Assembly (NCBI GenBank): GCA_015056205.1
Contig: SVGS01000006.1
Location: forward strand, 62,001 to 126,000
Length of the DNA stretch: 64,000 nt
From: Clostridiales bacterium
Lineage (GTDB): Bacteria; Bacillota; Clostridia; Christensenellales; Aristaeellaceae
Direction: 5' to 3'
A model generated the notes under the pieces. The model was not told the origin of the DNA. It worked only from the letters and a program-made list of their open reading frames with translations, and did not search any database. The stretch's first letter is position 1. Every line of letters starts with the position of its first letter. The position numbers and the translations under genes are program-made. Positions 26,261 through 35,110 of this stretch are shown in pieces.

Positions 26261-27178
26261 ATGAAACGCTCCCTGGGGGAGAGACTGAAGCGGGACAGGT
26301 ACCTGCTGCTGATGTTCCTGCCGGTGCTGGTCTACTATCTGGTCTTCTGCTATCTGCCGATGGTCGGGATCGTGATGGGCTTTGAGGATTACCGCATGGG
26401 CAGCGGCTTCGAAGGCCTGTTCACGAGCAAGTGGGTCGGGCTGAAATGGTTCAATCAGTTTTTCTCCTCCGTTTTTGCCTGGCGGCTGATTCGCAATACC
26501 TTCCTTCTTTCCTTCTTTTCCCTGATCTTCGGTTTTCCGATCCCGATTATCTTCGCGGTCGCGATTACCCAGCTCCGGGCCAGGCGGTTCGCCAAAGCGG
26601 CGCAGGTGGTTACCTATCTGCCCTACTTTATCTCCACGGTCGTTGTGGTCGGTATGATGACCAATTTCCTCTCCCCGTCGAACGGGGTGATCAACCTGCT
26701 GATCCAGAAGATGGGCGGGAAAGCGATCAACTTCATGTCGGATCCGGCCTGGTTCCGTCCGCTGTACGTGATTTCCGGCTCCTGGCAGAGCTTCGGATTC
26801 AACAGCATCATCTTTGTGGCGGCGATTATGGGAATCGATCCGGCGCTGTATGAGGCGATGGAGGTGGACGGAGCCAGCCGCTGGCAGCGGATCGTGCACC
26901 TGATTCTGCCCGGGATTTCGGAGACCGTCATCCTGCTGCTGATTATGACCCTGGGCAATCTGCTGAACGTCGGCTTTGAGAAGGTGTACCTGATGTATTC
27001 TCCGGCCGTGTATGAAACCGGCGACGTGATTTCCACGTATGTGTACCGGCAGGGCATTGAAAGCCATAAGTACGGCTATGCTTCAGCCGTCGGACTGTTC
27101 TACTCGGCGGTCGGTTTCATCTTTGTCGTCACGTCCAACCATCTGTCCCGGAAGGTTACCGGATCTTCATTGTGGTAA
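26261..27178 (+). CDS. Sugar ABC transporter permease (LplB/UgpA type)
   Basis: A 305-residue inner-membrane permease with six hydrophobic segments. The cytoplasmic EAA loop is visible as YEAMEVDGASRWQRIVHLIL, which docks the ATPase. The N-terminal helix (YLLLMFLPVLVYYLVF) and LPMVGIVMGFEDYR segment are typical of the aldouronate/oligosaccharide group. The ATG at 26261 follows AAGGGGGA; translation could be read from farther upstream, but that region contains the terminator. It pairs with the permease at 27193, fourteen bases away. No ATPase gene is in the operon, so a shared MsmX-like ATPase is expected elsewhere. Confidence 0.92.
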   Translation: MKRSLGERLKRDRYLLLMFLPVLVYYLVFCYLPMVGIVMGFEDYRMGSGFEGLFTSKWVGLKWFNQFFSSVFAWRLIRNTFLLSFFSLIFGFPIPIIFAVAITQLRARRFAKAAQVVTYLPYFISTVVVVGMMTNFLSPSNGVINLLIQKMGGKAINFMSDPAWFRPLYVISGSWQSFGFNSIIFVAAIMGIDPALYEAMEVDGASRWQRIVHLILPGISETVILLLIMTLGNLLNVGFEKVYLMYSPAVYETGDVISTYVYRQGIESHKYGYASAVGLFYSAVGFIFVVTSNHLSRKVTGSSLW

Positions 27179-27192
27179 GGGAGGAGCAGAGC

Positions 27193-28113
27193 ATGACAGC
27201 CAGGTCAAAGCGCGTATCGAATCCGCATGCCTTCCGGACCGAAGGGGCCGGGGATAAGGCGCTGGATATCGTGATCTGGATTCTGGTGATTCTTGCGGTG
27301 CTGGTGACCGCGTATCCCTTCCTGTATGTGCTGTCCGTTTCCATCTCGGACGGGGCCGCGGTCGCGCGGGGGGATGTCCTGCTGTTCCCCAAAGGGTTTT
27401 CGCTGGACGCGTTCGGTATGGTGACAAAGTACGACCAGCTGTGGATCAGCTACCGGAACACCTTTTTCTACACGGTCATCGGAACCCTGATGAACATGGT
27501 GTTTACCTGCCTGGGCGCCTATCCGCTGTCGAAGAAGGATTTTTCCCTGCGCCGGCCGCTGAACTTTTTCGTGGTCTTCACCATGTACTTCAGCGGCGGA
27601 CTGATTCCGACCTATATCGTGGTTACGGGGATCGGCCTGTACAACACGCCGCTGGCGGTGATTCTGCCGGTCCTGGTCAGCACCTATAACATGATGATCT
27701 GCCGGAGCGCGATGTCCGCCGTTCCGCAGGATCTGTTCGAGAACGCTTCCCTGGAAGGCGCGTCCGACTTCTATCAGCTGATCCATATCGCCATTCCGCT
27801 GATCAAGCCGACGCTGGCGGTGCTGACCCTGTACTACGCGGTGGCCCGGTACAATGATTTCTTCAACGCCATGCTGTATCTGGGAGACAGCAATCTGCAG
27901 CCTCTGCAGATGTTCCTCCGGCGGGTGCTGATCCTGTCTTCCAGCGAAGTGCTGCAGCAGGCGGGAACGGAGGCTGCGGCCGCGGCGGCGCAAAACACCC
28001 TGAAGATCCGCTATGTCTGCATTGTGCTGGCTGCGGTGCCGATCTTCGCCATCACGCCCTTTGTCCAGAAGTACCTCGTGGCCGGTACCATGCTGGGCGC
28101 GGTAAAGGGATAA
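27193..28113 (+). CDS. Sugar ABC transporter permease (YtcP/UgpE type)
   Basis: The second permease of the pair, 306 residues with six hydrophobic segments. The EAA-like loop is FENASLEGASDFYQLIHIAI, and the C-terminus ends in the family pattern KYLVAGTMLGAVKG. The start codon at 27193 follows AAGGGAGGAG. An earlier GTG would overlap the upstream stop region and lacks its own site. The binding-protein gene follows 58 bases later. Together these genes form an importer for oligosaccharides. The substrate cannot be read from the sequence. Confidence 0.92.
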   Translation: MTARSKRVSNPHAFRTEGAGDKALDIVIWILVILAVLVTAYPFLYVLSVSISDGAAVARGDVLLFPKGFSLDAFGMVTKYDQLWISYRNTFFYTVIGTLMNMVFTCLGAYPLSKKDFSLRRPLNFFVVFTMYFSGGLIPTYIVVTGIGLYNTPLAVILPVLVSTYNMMICRSAMSAVPQDLFENASLEGASDFYQLIHIAIPLIKPTLAVLTLYYAVARYNDFFNAMLYLGDSNLQPLQMFLRRVLILSSSEVLQQAGTEAAAAAAQNTLKIRYVCIVLAAVPIFAITPFVQKYLVAGTMLGAVKG

Positions 28114-28171
28114 TCAAGGCTCTATGCGCTGATGAAGGCGCTTAAGCAAAAAGAGAAAGGAGAATACCACT

Positions 28172-29722
28172 ATGAAGAAGACCCGTATCCTGTCCCTGGT
28201 TCTGGCGCTGATGATGCTGCTGGGCATCGCTTCCGCCGGATCCGCCGAGAGCATGAATCTGGCGAAGCTGCCCCTGACCGATCAGGCCGGCGCGACCGTC
28301 AGCATTCTCGGCATGAACTCCTGGTACTCCACCGTGGACCTGAAGGACGCGCTCCTGCTGAAGGAAATCGCGAACCGGGCCGGAGTGACCATCGACTGGA
28401 CCCTGATCGACCCCACCACCTATTCCGACACCGTGAGCCCCATGCTGGCGGCCGGTAAGGATCTGCCGGACATTCTGGAGATGCCCGACTTGGATCTGAA
28501 CATGGATTATCTGAGCTCCGGGATGATGGAGCCCCTGGATGAGCATTTTGATCTGATGCCCAACTATGTGGCTTTCCTGGAAAAGAACCCTGACATCAAG
28601 GCCAGCCTGACGGCTGTGGACGGCCATATCTACTATGTGCCCCAGACCGTGGTGACCAACAACTATCAGCCCGTGCTGATGTACAACATGCCCTGGCTGG
28701 AGAAGCTGGGCCTGGAAGCCCCCAAAACGCTGGACGAGTTCGTGGCCTATCTGCGCAAGATCAAGGAAACGGATCTGAACGGCAACGGCGAGAACGATGA
28801 GATTCCCATGTCCATCCAGAACGCCTTCCTGCCCTATATGTTCGGACCGGCCTTCGGCCTGGATCTGGTTTCCGGCTACTTTGCGGATGATAACGGCGTC
28901 GTGCATTACGCGCCCTACGAAAAGGATGCCTACAAGGCCTATCTGACCTTCCTCCACGGCCTGTACGAAGAAGGCCTGCTGGAGCAGGAATTCACCTCCC
29001 TGAACCGCGACCAGATCACCGCCCGCTGCGCCAATGACCAGACCGGCGCCACCTTCGATTACAGCTGGCAGATGAGCAACCTGTACAGCGCGCAGTATCC
29101 GAACTATGACAAGACCGTCGGCATCATCGCCGGCGCGGCGCCCCTGAGCGGAGAGCATGCGGGCTTCTATGTCGGCCGGAACCCCGTCAGCGGCATCTTC
29201 GGCATCAACGCCAGGAGCACGAACAAGGATCTGGCAATCAAATTCCTGGACTATGCCATGAGCGAAGAAGCGCAGGATCTGTATGTCTGGGGTATGGAAG
29301 GCCTGACCTATGAAGTGGTGGACGGCGCCCGTCAGTATCTGCCCCGCTGCACCGAGGATACCATCTGGTATCAGGGCCTGGGCATCAACGCGCCGAACAT
29401 GCCCTCTCAGCAGTCCACGCCCGCGACGGATGTGCTGCTGCCCAAGTGGCATGTGGAGAATGACCGGACCTATGAAGAGCCCTTCATCCGCGCTCCCTAT
29501 CCGACCGTTTACGCCACCGAAGAGGAAGCTTCCACTTCCAGCATGTATCAGGTGGATATCGACACCTATGTGAGCGAGTCCGCTGTGGCGTTCATCACCG
29601 GAACCAAGAACCTCGAAGCGGATTTCGACACCTACATCGCGACGCTGGAAAGCATGCAGATTGCCGAAATGCTGAAGGTTCGCCAGGCGCAGTATGACCG
29701 TTTCGCGGCCGCGCAGAAGTAA
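28172..29722 (+). CDS. Extracellular sugar-binding protein of the ABC importer
   Basis: A 516-residue exported binding protein. The signal peptide (about residues 1-25) ends in ASAGSAES and has no lipobox cysteine, so classical lipid anchoring is not predicted. A calcium-loop-like segment TDLNGNGENDEIP near residue 205 is common in the LipO/aldouronate-binding group. The Trp/Tyr-rich segments that line sugar sites are present throughout. AAAGGAG precedes the ATG. Its position after the two permeases fixes its role as the binding component of that importer. Confidence 0.9.
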   Translation: MKKTRILSLVLALMMLLGIASAGSAESMNLAKLPLTDQAGATVSILGMNSWYSTVDLKDALLLKEIANRAGVTIDWTLIDPTTYSDTVSPMLAAGKDLPDILEMPDLDLNMDYLSSGMMEPLDEHFDLMPNYVAFLEKNPDIKASLTAVDGHIYYVPQTVVTNNYQPVLMYNMPWLEKLGLEAPKTLDEFVAYLRKIKETDLNGNGENDEIPMSIQNAFLPYMFGPAFGLDLVSGYFADDNGVVHYAPYEKDAYKAYLTFLHGLYEEGLLEQEFTSLNRDQITARCANDQTGATFDYSWQMSNLYSAQYPNYDKTVGIIAGAAPLSGEHAGFYVGRNPVSGIFGINARSTNKDLAIKFLDYAMSEEAQDLYVWGMEGLTYEVVDGARQYLPRCTEDTIWYQGLGINAPNMPSQQSTPATDVLLPKWHVENDRTYEEPFIRAPYPTVYATEEEASTSSMYQVDIDTYVSESAVAFITGTKNLEADFDTYIATLESMQIAEMLKVRQAQYDRFAAAQK

Positions 29723-29753
29723 TCCGTTCAGAAAAACAATCCAAAGGAAAAAG

Positions 29754-29784
29754 GCCGCCGCATCCACCGTGCGGCGGTCTTTTT
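29754..29784 (+). terminator. Terminator of the sugar importer operon
   Basis: GCCGCCGCA (29754-29762) pairs with TGCGGCGGT (29770-29778), followed by five T. Confidence 0.85.
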
Positions 29785-29840
29785 CCTGACGGTGTCCCGG
29801 ACAGGACCGGCAGCGGTCCGGAAAAGATGAGGAGAAACAG

Positions 29841-31187
29841 ATGGAAGGAACACTGAGAAACCGGGTTCAGCGCTTTATCGGCCGTCTGGCCGCGGACAGG
29901 GTGAATCTGCATGGATTCATCCTGTCGGTAAACGGGCAGGAAAAGGCAAAAGCCTATTACGCGCCGTTCCGGGAAGGACAGATGCATCGGATGTACTCTG
30001 TCAGCAAAACGATGGTCGGACTGGCGGTCGGCATGCTGGCGGAGGAGGGAAAGCTTTCCCTGGACCAGCCGGTAACGGATTTTTTTCAGGATCTGCTGCC
30101 GGAAAAGCCGGACGAAAGACTGCTGCGGCTGACGATCCGGGATATGCTGCGGATGGCGACCTGCTATGAGAGGACCAGTTACCGGGAAGGCGTGGATGAG
30201 GATTGGACCCGTCCGTTTTTTACGGATACGCCCTCCCATGAACCCGGAACGGTTTTCCATTATGATACAGGCTGCTCGCAGGTGCTCAGTTCCCTGGTCC
30301 GCCGGCTGTCGGGGGAGGAAGTGATCGACTTCCTGAACCGGCGCCTGTTCGGGCCCCTGGGATGCCGGGATCCGCGGAAATGGCTTCGGGATCCCGCGGG
30401 GCAGTGCCAGGGCGGCACGGGGCTCTGTATGAGCCTGCGGGATCTTCATACCGTATCCCGCTGTCTGATGGAGGGGGGCCGGGGACTGATTCCCTCCTGG
30501 TACATCCGGGAGATGACCCGGAAGCAGATCGGAACCCTGATGCGGGAAAGTGACGAGGAACGCTGGGGCTACGGGTGGCAGTGCTGGCAGACCCGGGCGG
30601 GATGGGCCATGTACGGGATGGGCGGACAGATGGTGATCGCCTGCCCGGAGCAGGACGCCCTTCTGTGCACGATCGCGGACACACGGCTGGACAACTGGGG
30701 AATTCAGAAACTGTATAACGCCTTCTTTGAGGAAATTGTTCCCGGACTGGGACGGGAGGATATGGAGCCTGAAACCTGGAATCTGAAGGTTCTGACGCTG
30801 CAAAGCGATCCCTCTCTGGCGGTACCCGCCGCCGGCCCCTTCTTTTTTGAGGAAGGAAACCCGCTGGGGATGAAGACGCTGGCGCTGGAAGGAAACCGGC
30901 TGTGCTGGGAAAACGCCTGCGGAAAGGCGGAGCTGGCCTTTGTTCCGGGCGGCCTCGCGGAAACCGGCTGGCCCGGCCGGCCGGAAATTCCGGCGCATGC
31001 GGCCGCGGGATGGACGGAGGAACCGGGACTGCTCCGCCTGCAGTGCCACGCGGTCGGGGACGCTCCCTGCGGGTTCGAGATGCTGCTTTTGTTCCGGAAG
31101 GACAGCGTCACCCTGCAAGCCAGGCGTTCTTATGATCCGGTTACGGAGGGATATGAAGGAGTGGCCACCGGAAGGCTCCGGGGATAG
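29841..31187 (+). CDS. Beta-lactamase-like serine hydrolase (class C/DD-peptidase fold)
   Basis: A 448-residue cytosolic hydrolase with no signal peptide. The SxxK motif is SVSK (Ser53, Lys56). The second motif, normally YxN, reads YDT in HYDTGCSQ, and the third reads as YGMGGQMV instead of the usual HTG/KTG. Fold members include DD-peptidases, esterases and class C beta-lactamases. The cytosolic location and altered motifs point to an esterase or amidase role. The last 130 residues form an extra domain that I do not recognise. GAGGAG precedes the ATG. It follows the importer terminator, so it may be expressed by read-through or an unseen promoter. Confidence 0.83.
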   Translation: MEGTLRNRVQRFIGRLAADRVNLHGFILSVNGQEKAKAYYAPFREGQMHRMYSVSKTMVGLAVGMLAEEGKLSLDQPVTDFFQDLLPEKPDERLLRLTIRDMLRMATCYERTSYREGVDEDWTRPFFTDTPSHEPGTVFHYDTGCSQVLSSLVRRLSGEEVIDFLNRRLFGPLGCRDPRKWLRDPAGQCQGGTGLCMSLRDLHTVSRCLMEGGRGLIPSWYIREMTRKQIGTLMRESDEERWGYGWQCWQTRAGWAMYGMGGQMVIACPEQDALLCTIADTRLDNWGIQKLYNAFFEEIVPGLGREDMEPETWNLKVLTLQSDPSLAVPAAGPFFFEEGNPLGMKTLALEGNRLCWENACGKAELAFVPGGLAETGWPGRPEIPAHAAAGWTEEPGLLRLQCHAVGDAPCGFEMLLLFRKDSVTLQARRSYDPVTEGYEGVATGRLRG

Positions 31188-31221
31188 TTCGTATTTTCTG
31201 TGTACTCTCTTTCCGAACCGA

Positions 31222-31250
31222 TTGACGGAAAAACAACGGACAGATATGAT
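31222..31250 (+). promoter_or_regulatory. Vegetative promoter for the alanine symporter
   Basis: TTGACG (31222-31227), a 17-base spacer and TATGAT (31245-31250). Confidence 0.8.
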
Positions 31251-31264
31251 TAAGTATAAAGGAC

Positions 31265-31300
31265 AAAGGCGTCTTTGAGGGAGATCCTCGGAGACGCTTT
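31265..31300 (+). promoter_or_regulatory. Leader hairpin before the alanine symporter
   Basis: GCGTCT and AGACGC with an inner GAGG/CCTC pair form a long stem across 31265-31300, starting about 10 bases after the expected transcript start. Only four T follow (31298-31301), so it is either a weak attenuator or a 5' stabilising structure. It is too short for a known riboswitch. Confidence 0.5.
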
Positions 31301-31332
31301 TGCGGTTACGGATACGGGAGGCTGGGCGAAAT

Positions 31333-32925
31333 ATGAAAAAATGGGTTTGGACTCTGGTGCCGCTGATGATGACGGGAAGCGCGATGGCGGAGGAATCCGG
31401 CGGATTTCTGGAGGGCGTGGCGAAGGTCAACAACGCGGTGAACGGCGTGGTCTGGGGCGTTCCCGCGCTGGTGCTGCTGGCTTTCGTGGGTCTCCTGATG
31501 ACGGTGCTGACCAAAGTGTTTCAGGTTACGCATTTCAGGCACTGGATCAAAAAGACCATCGGGGCCGTTTTCAGCGACAAGCATGTGACAAACCATACGT
31601 CGGACCGGAGCATTTCCCAGTTCCAGTCCCTGTGCACCGCGCTGGCGGCCACCGTGGGAACCGGCAACATCGTGGGGGTGGCCGGCGCGATTATGGTCGG
31701 CGGTCCCGGAGCGGTCTTCTGGATGTGGATCATGGCCTTCCTGGGCATGATGACCAACTATTCCGAGAACGTGCTGGGCATTTACTACCGGCGGAAGAAC
31801 TCCCGGGGGGAATGGTCCGGCGGGGCGATGTACTATCTGAGGGACGGCCTGGGGGCGAAAAAAGGCGGGAAAACCGCCGGCAAAGTGCTGGCCTGGCTGT
31901 TCTCCGCGTTCTGCCTGGTGGCTGCCTTCGGCATCGGCAATATGACCCAGGTCAATTCCATCTCCGGCAATATGGAGACGGTTTTCGGCGTGCCGGGCTG
32001 GGTGACAGGGCTGGTCATCATGATCCTGGTGGGGCTGGTGGTCGTCGGCGGCCTGAAGCGGATCGCGGCGGTAACGGAGAAGATCGTTCCCTTCATGGTG
32101 ATCCTGTATATGATCGGAACCATTGTGATTTTTTTCATGAACATTCATCAGATCGGCGCGGTGTTCTCCGCAATTTTCCGGGGCGCTTTCGCGACGGAGG
32201 CGGCCGCGGGCGGCATGGTCGGCTACGGGATCAGGCTGGCCATTGAACAGGGCATGAAACGGGGCGTGTTTTCCAACGAGGCCGGCCTGGGTTCCTCGGT
32301 GATGGTGCATTCCAACTCCAATGTCAAGGAACCGGTCAAGCAGGGCATGTGGGGCATCTTTGAGGTTTTTGCGGATACGATTGTGGTCTGCACGCTGACG
32401 GCCTTCGCCGTGCTCTCTTCCGGGCTGGTGAATCTGGAAACCGGCGCTACGGCGGCGGAGTATGTGACCCAGGCGGGGGAAACCATTGCCCTGACCAAGG
32501 CGAATCTGGTTTCGTCCGTATTCAATATGCGGTTCGGCTTTGCCGGATCGGCGTTTATCGCGGTTTCCATCATGCTGTTCGCGTTCTCCACGGTCCTGGG
32601 CTGGAGCCACTACGGAACCAAGGCCTGCGAATACCTGCTGGGCGAGAAACGGACGGTTCCGTACCGCATCCTGTTTGTGCTCCTGGTTTTCGGCGGAGCG
32701 GTGATGGGGGATAACCTGGCCTGGGATCTGGCGGACACGTTTAACGGTCTGATGATGATTCCCAACCTGATCGGCGTCATTGCCCTGTCCGGCGTGGTGA
32801 TGAAAATCACGAGGAATTATATCAGCCGGACGCTGAAGGGATCGAAGGAGGCGCCGATGTACTCCGCGTTCCCGGACATTCAGCGGGAGCAGGAGCTCGC
32901 GCCGGATCCCTCGGAGAATAACTGA
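31333..32925 (+). CDS. Alanine or glycine:sodium symporter (AGCS family)
   Basis: A 530-residue integral membrane transporter with about ten hydrophobic segments that imports alanine or glycine with sodium. Family patterns seen are VGTGNIVGVAGAI, the GGPGAVFWMWIMAF stretch and FSNEAGLGSS. The ATG at 31333 begins MKKWVWTLVP; an earlier in-frame ATG at 31300 lies inside the leader hairpin and has no site of its own. It lies between the serine hydrolase and the peptide-uptake island and fits an amino-acid-scavenging role. Confidence 0.93.
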   Translation: MKKWVWTLVPLMMTGSAMAEESGGFLEGVAKVNNAVNGVVWGVPALVLLAFVGLLMTVLTKVFQVTHFRHWIKKTIGAVFSDKHVTNHTSDRSISQFQSLCTALAATVGTGNIVGVAGAIMVGGPGAVFWMWIMAFLGMMTNYSENVLGIYYRRKNSRGEWSGGAMYYLRDGLGAKKGGKTAGKVLAWLFSAFCLVAAFGIGNMTQVNSISGNMETVFGVPGWVTGLVIMILVGLVVVGGLKRIAAVTEKIVPFMVILYMIGTIVIFFMNIHQIGAVFSAIFRGAFATEAAAGGMVGYGIRLAIEQGMKRGVFSNEAGLGSSVMVHSNSNVKEPVKQGMWGIFEVFADTIVVCTLTAFAVLSSGLVNLETGATAAEYVTQAGETIALTKANLVSSVFNMRFGFAGSAFIAVSIMLFAFSTVLGWSHYGTKACEYLLGEKRTVPYRILFVLLVFGGAVMGDNLAWDLADTFNGLMMIPNLIGVIALSGVVMKITRNYISRTLKGSKEAPMYSAFPDIQREQELAPDPSENN

Positions 32926-32965
32926 AATAAAAACATAAAAAAGACAGAGATCAGCTGAAACATCA

Positions 32966-32995
32966 TTGACGCAGAATTCCGGTTCATTTTACAAT
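32966..32995 (+). promoter_or_regulatory. Promoter of the first oligopeptide importer operon
   Basis: TTGACG (32966-32971), an 18-base spacer and TACAAT (32990-32995). Confidence 0.7.
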
Positions 32996-32996
32996 A

Positions 32997-33010
32997 TTAA
33001 AACGTTTTCA
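32997..33010 (+). promoter_or_regulatory. Possible catabolite-responsive (cre-like) operator
   Basis: TTAAAACGTTTTCA, with a perfect AAAACGTTTT core, sits directly behind the -10 box. It differs from the symmetric cre form TGAAAACGTTTTCA at one base. A CcpA-type or other LacI-family repressor could block the promoter here. Confidence 0.45.
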
Positions 33011-33093
33011 TCAGAATGTGCCGCGCAGCCGCCGGGTGCCGTTCCGGCGTTTGCCGGTTCCTGAAAAGACGCAGCAGAAGCGGGAGTGTGTTC

Positions 33094-34020
33094 ATGAGTT
33101 CAAAAATGCTGACCTATATCCTCAAAAGGTTTCTGATGGCCTTGCTGACGATTTTTCTGGTCATCGCGATCACCTTTTTTGTGATGCACGCGATTCCGGC
33201 GTCCCCCTTTTCTTCGGAGAAGGCCAAGAGCGACGCGGTGATCGCGGCTCTGGAGGCGAAGTACGGCTTTGATAAGCCGGTTACCGTTCAGTTCTGGAAC
33301 TATCTGGTGAATATTCTGCACGGGGATTTCGGTTTATCCACGGGCTGGGTCGGCAATACCGTGATGGAGCTGATTCTGGGAGGGTTTTCCTATTCGGCGA
33401 GGATCGGGTTTACGGCCGGCGTGATCGCGATTGTCCTGGGGGTCATCCTCGGGTCCGTTGCGGCGATTCGCAGGGATAAATTTCTGGATAAAATCATACA
33501 GGTGATTACGACGGCTCTGGTTTCCATGCCGTCCTTCGTCATGGCGACGATTCTGCTGCTGGTTTTCGCCCTTCAGCTGAACTGGCTCCCGTCTCTGGGA
33601 AATCAGCCGGGCGGTCTGGTGCTGCCGATCATTTCCCTGAGCCTGTATCCGATGGCCTACGTGACCAAGCTGCAGCGCTCTTCCATGCTGGACGTGCTCG
33701 GGCAGGATTATATCCGTACCGCCCGGGCGAAAGGGGTCAGCAATACCGGCGTGATTTTCAGGCACGCGCTGAAGAACACGCTGACGCCGGTCATTACCTA
33801 CGCCGGCCCGATGATGGCTTATATTCTGACCGGATCCATGGTGGTGGAAAACATTTTCTCTGTCCCCGGTCTGGGCCGCCTGTTCACCAACAGCATGCTG
33901 CGGACGGATTACATGATGATCATGGGGGTAACGATTTTTCTGGCCACGATGATCATCCTCATGAACTTTCTGGGGGATATCCTCTATAAGGTTGTGGATC
34001 CCAGAATCGATCTGAGCTGA
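33094..34020 (+). CDS. oppB: Oligopeptide ABC transporter permease OppB
   Basis: A 308-residue inner-membrane permease of the peptide/nickel family with six hydrophobic segments. N-terminal YILKRFLMALLTIFLVIAI and the LDVLGQDYIRTARAKG loop are hallmarks of OppB/DppB. The ATG at 33094 follows GGGAG and begins just before the first helix; an earlier ATG at 33016 would add an atypical 26 residues. First gene of a B-C-D-F-A operon. Confidence 0.93.
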   Translation: MSSKMLTYILKRFLMALLTIFLVIAITFFVMHAIPASPFSSEKAKSDAVIAALEAKYGFDKPVTVQFWNYLVNILHGDFGLSTGWVGNTVMELILGGFSYSARIGFTAGVIAIVLGVILGSVAAIRRDKFLDKIIQVITTALVSMPSFVMATILLLVFALQLNWLPSLGNQPGGLVLPIISLSLYPMAYVTKLQRSSMLDVLGQDYIRTARAKGVSNTGVIFRHALKNTLTPVITYAGPMMAYILTGSMVVENIFSVPGLGRLFTNSMLRTDYMMIMGVTIFLATMIILMNFLGDILYKVVDPRIDLS

Positions 34021-34047
34021 CACGACAGCGGCGGAGGAAAAGAAAAG

Positions 34048-35091
34048 ATGGCAGACAAGAAGAAATTCAAAAATCCCCTGAGCCTGCAGATTGATCCGGC
34101 GCTGTTTGAAACCGCGACGGACGAGGAAAAAGCGCAGCAGGTCACGATGCGGGAATCGGTATCCTTTATGAAGGATGCCATGCGGCGCCTGCGGAAGAAT
34201 AAAATGGCGATGATCTCCCTGTGCGTGATCGTGCTGATCGCGCTGATTGCCTTTATCGTACCGACGTTCTACCCCTATACCTATACCAAGCAGGACGTCA
34301 CGGCGCAGAATCTGGCTCCTTTCCAGTATTCCGCCAAGGAGCAGATGAAAATCGACAAAGGGCAGAACGTTTTCCCGCATATTATGGGCACGGATAACCT
34401 CGGGCGGGATTATGCGATCCGGGTGATCTACGGCACGCGGATCTCGCTGCTGGTCGGGATTTTCTCCGCGCTGATCGTTATCGTGATCGGTATTTTCTAC
34501 GGTTCCGTTTCCGGCTATTTCGGCGGCAAGGTGGACATGGTCATGATGCGGATCGTGGACATTATCTATTCCCTGCCGGACGTGCTGATTGTGATTCTGC
34601 TTTCCGTGGCGATCAAGGACTGGGTTGCTTCCTCCAAAAGCGAGCTGATTGCCCGCCTGGGCGCCGGCATGGTCAGCATTTTCATCGTGTTCGGGCTGCT
34701 GTACTGGGTCAGCATGGCCCGGCAGGTCCGGGGGCAGATTCTGTCCATCAAGGAGCAGGAATACGTGCTGGCTTCCCGGGCGATCGGGGCCGGGCCCAGC
34801 TGGATTATCCGCAAGCATATGATTCCCAACTGCGTGTCCGTCATTATCATTATCGCGGCCATGCAGATTCCCAGCGCTATCTTTACGGAGAGCTTCCTGA
34901 GCTTCCTGGGGCTGGGCGTGTCTGTTCCCATGCCGTCTCTGGGATCTCTGGCCTCCGACGCGAGAACGTCGCTGCGCTCCTATCCCTATCAGCTGATTTT
35001 CCCGGCTTTGTCCATCTTCCTGATCGTTCTGTCGTTCAATCTCCTGGGCAACGGCCTGCGGGATGCGTTTGATCCCAAGCTGAGAAACTGA
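34048..35091 (+). CDS. oppC: Oligopeptide ABC transporter permease OppC
   Basis: A 347-residue partner permease. An N-terminal cytoplasmic stretch of about 55 residues precedes the first helix, as is usual in OppC. The periplasmic segment HIMGTDNLGRDYAIRVIYG and the cytoplasmic EYVLASRAIGAGPSWIIRKH loop are family markers. GGAGGAAAAG precedes the ATG. It lies 27 bases after oppB. Confidence 0.93.
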   Translation: MADKKKFKNPLSLQIDPALFETATDEEKAQQVTMRESVSFMKDAMRRLRKNKMAMISLCVIVLIALIAFIVPTFYPYTYTKQDVTAQNLAPFQYSAKEQMKIDKGQNVFPHIMGTDNLGRDYAIRVIYGTRISLLVGIFSALIVIVIGIFYGSVSGYFGGKVDMVMMRIVDIIYSLPDVLIVILLSVAIKDWVASSKSELIARLGAGMVSIFIVFGLLYWVSMARQVRGQILSIKEQEYVLASRAIGAGPSWIIRKHMIPNCVSVIIIIAAMQIPSAIFTESFLSFLGLGVSVPMPSLGSLASDARTSLRSYPYQLIFPALSIFLIVLSFNLLGNGLRDAFDPKLRN

Positions 35092-35110
35092 TGAAAGGAG
35101 GATCTGACAG

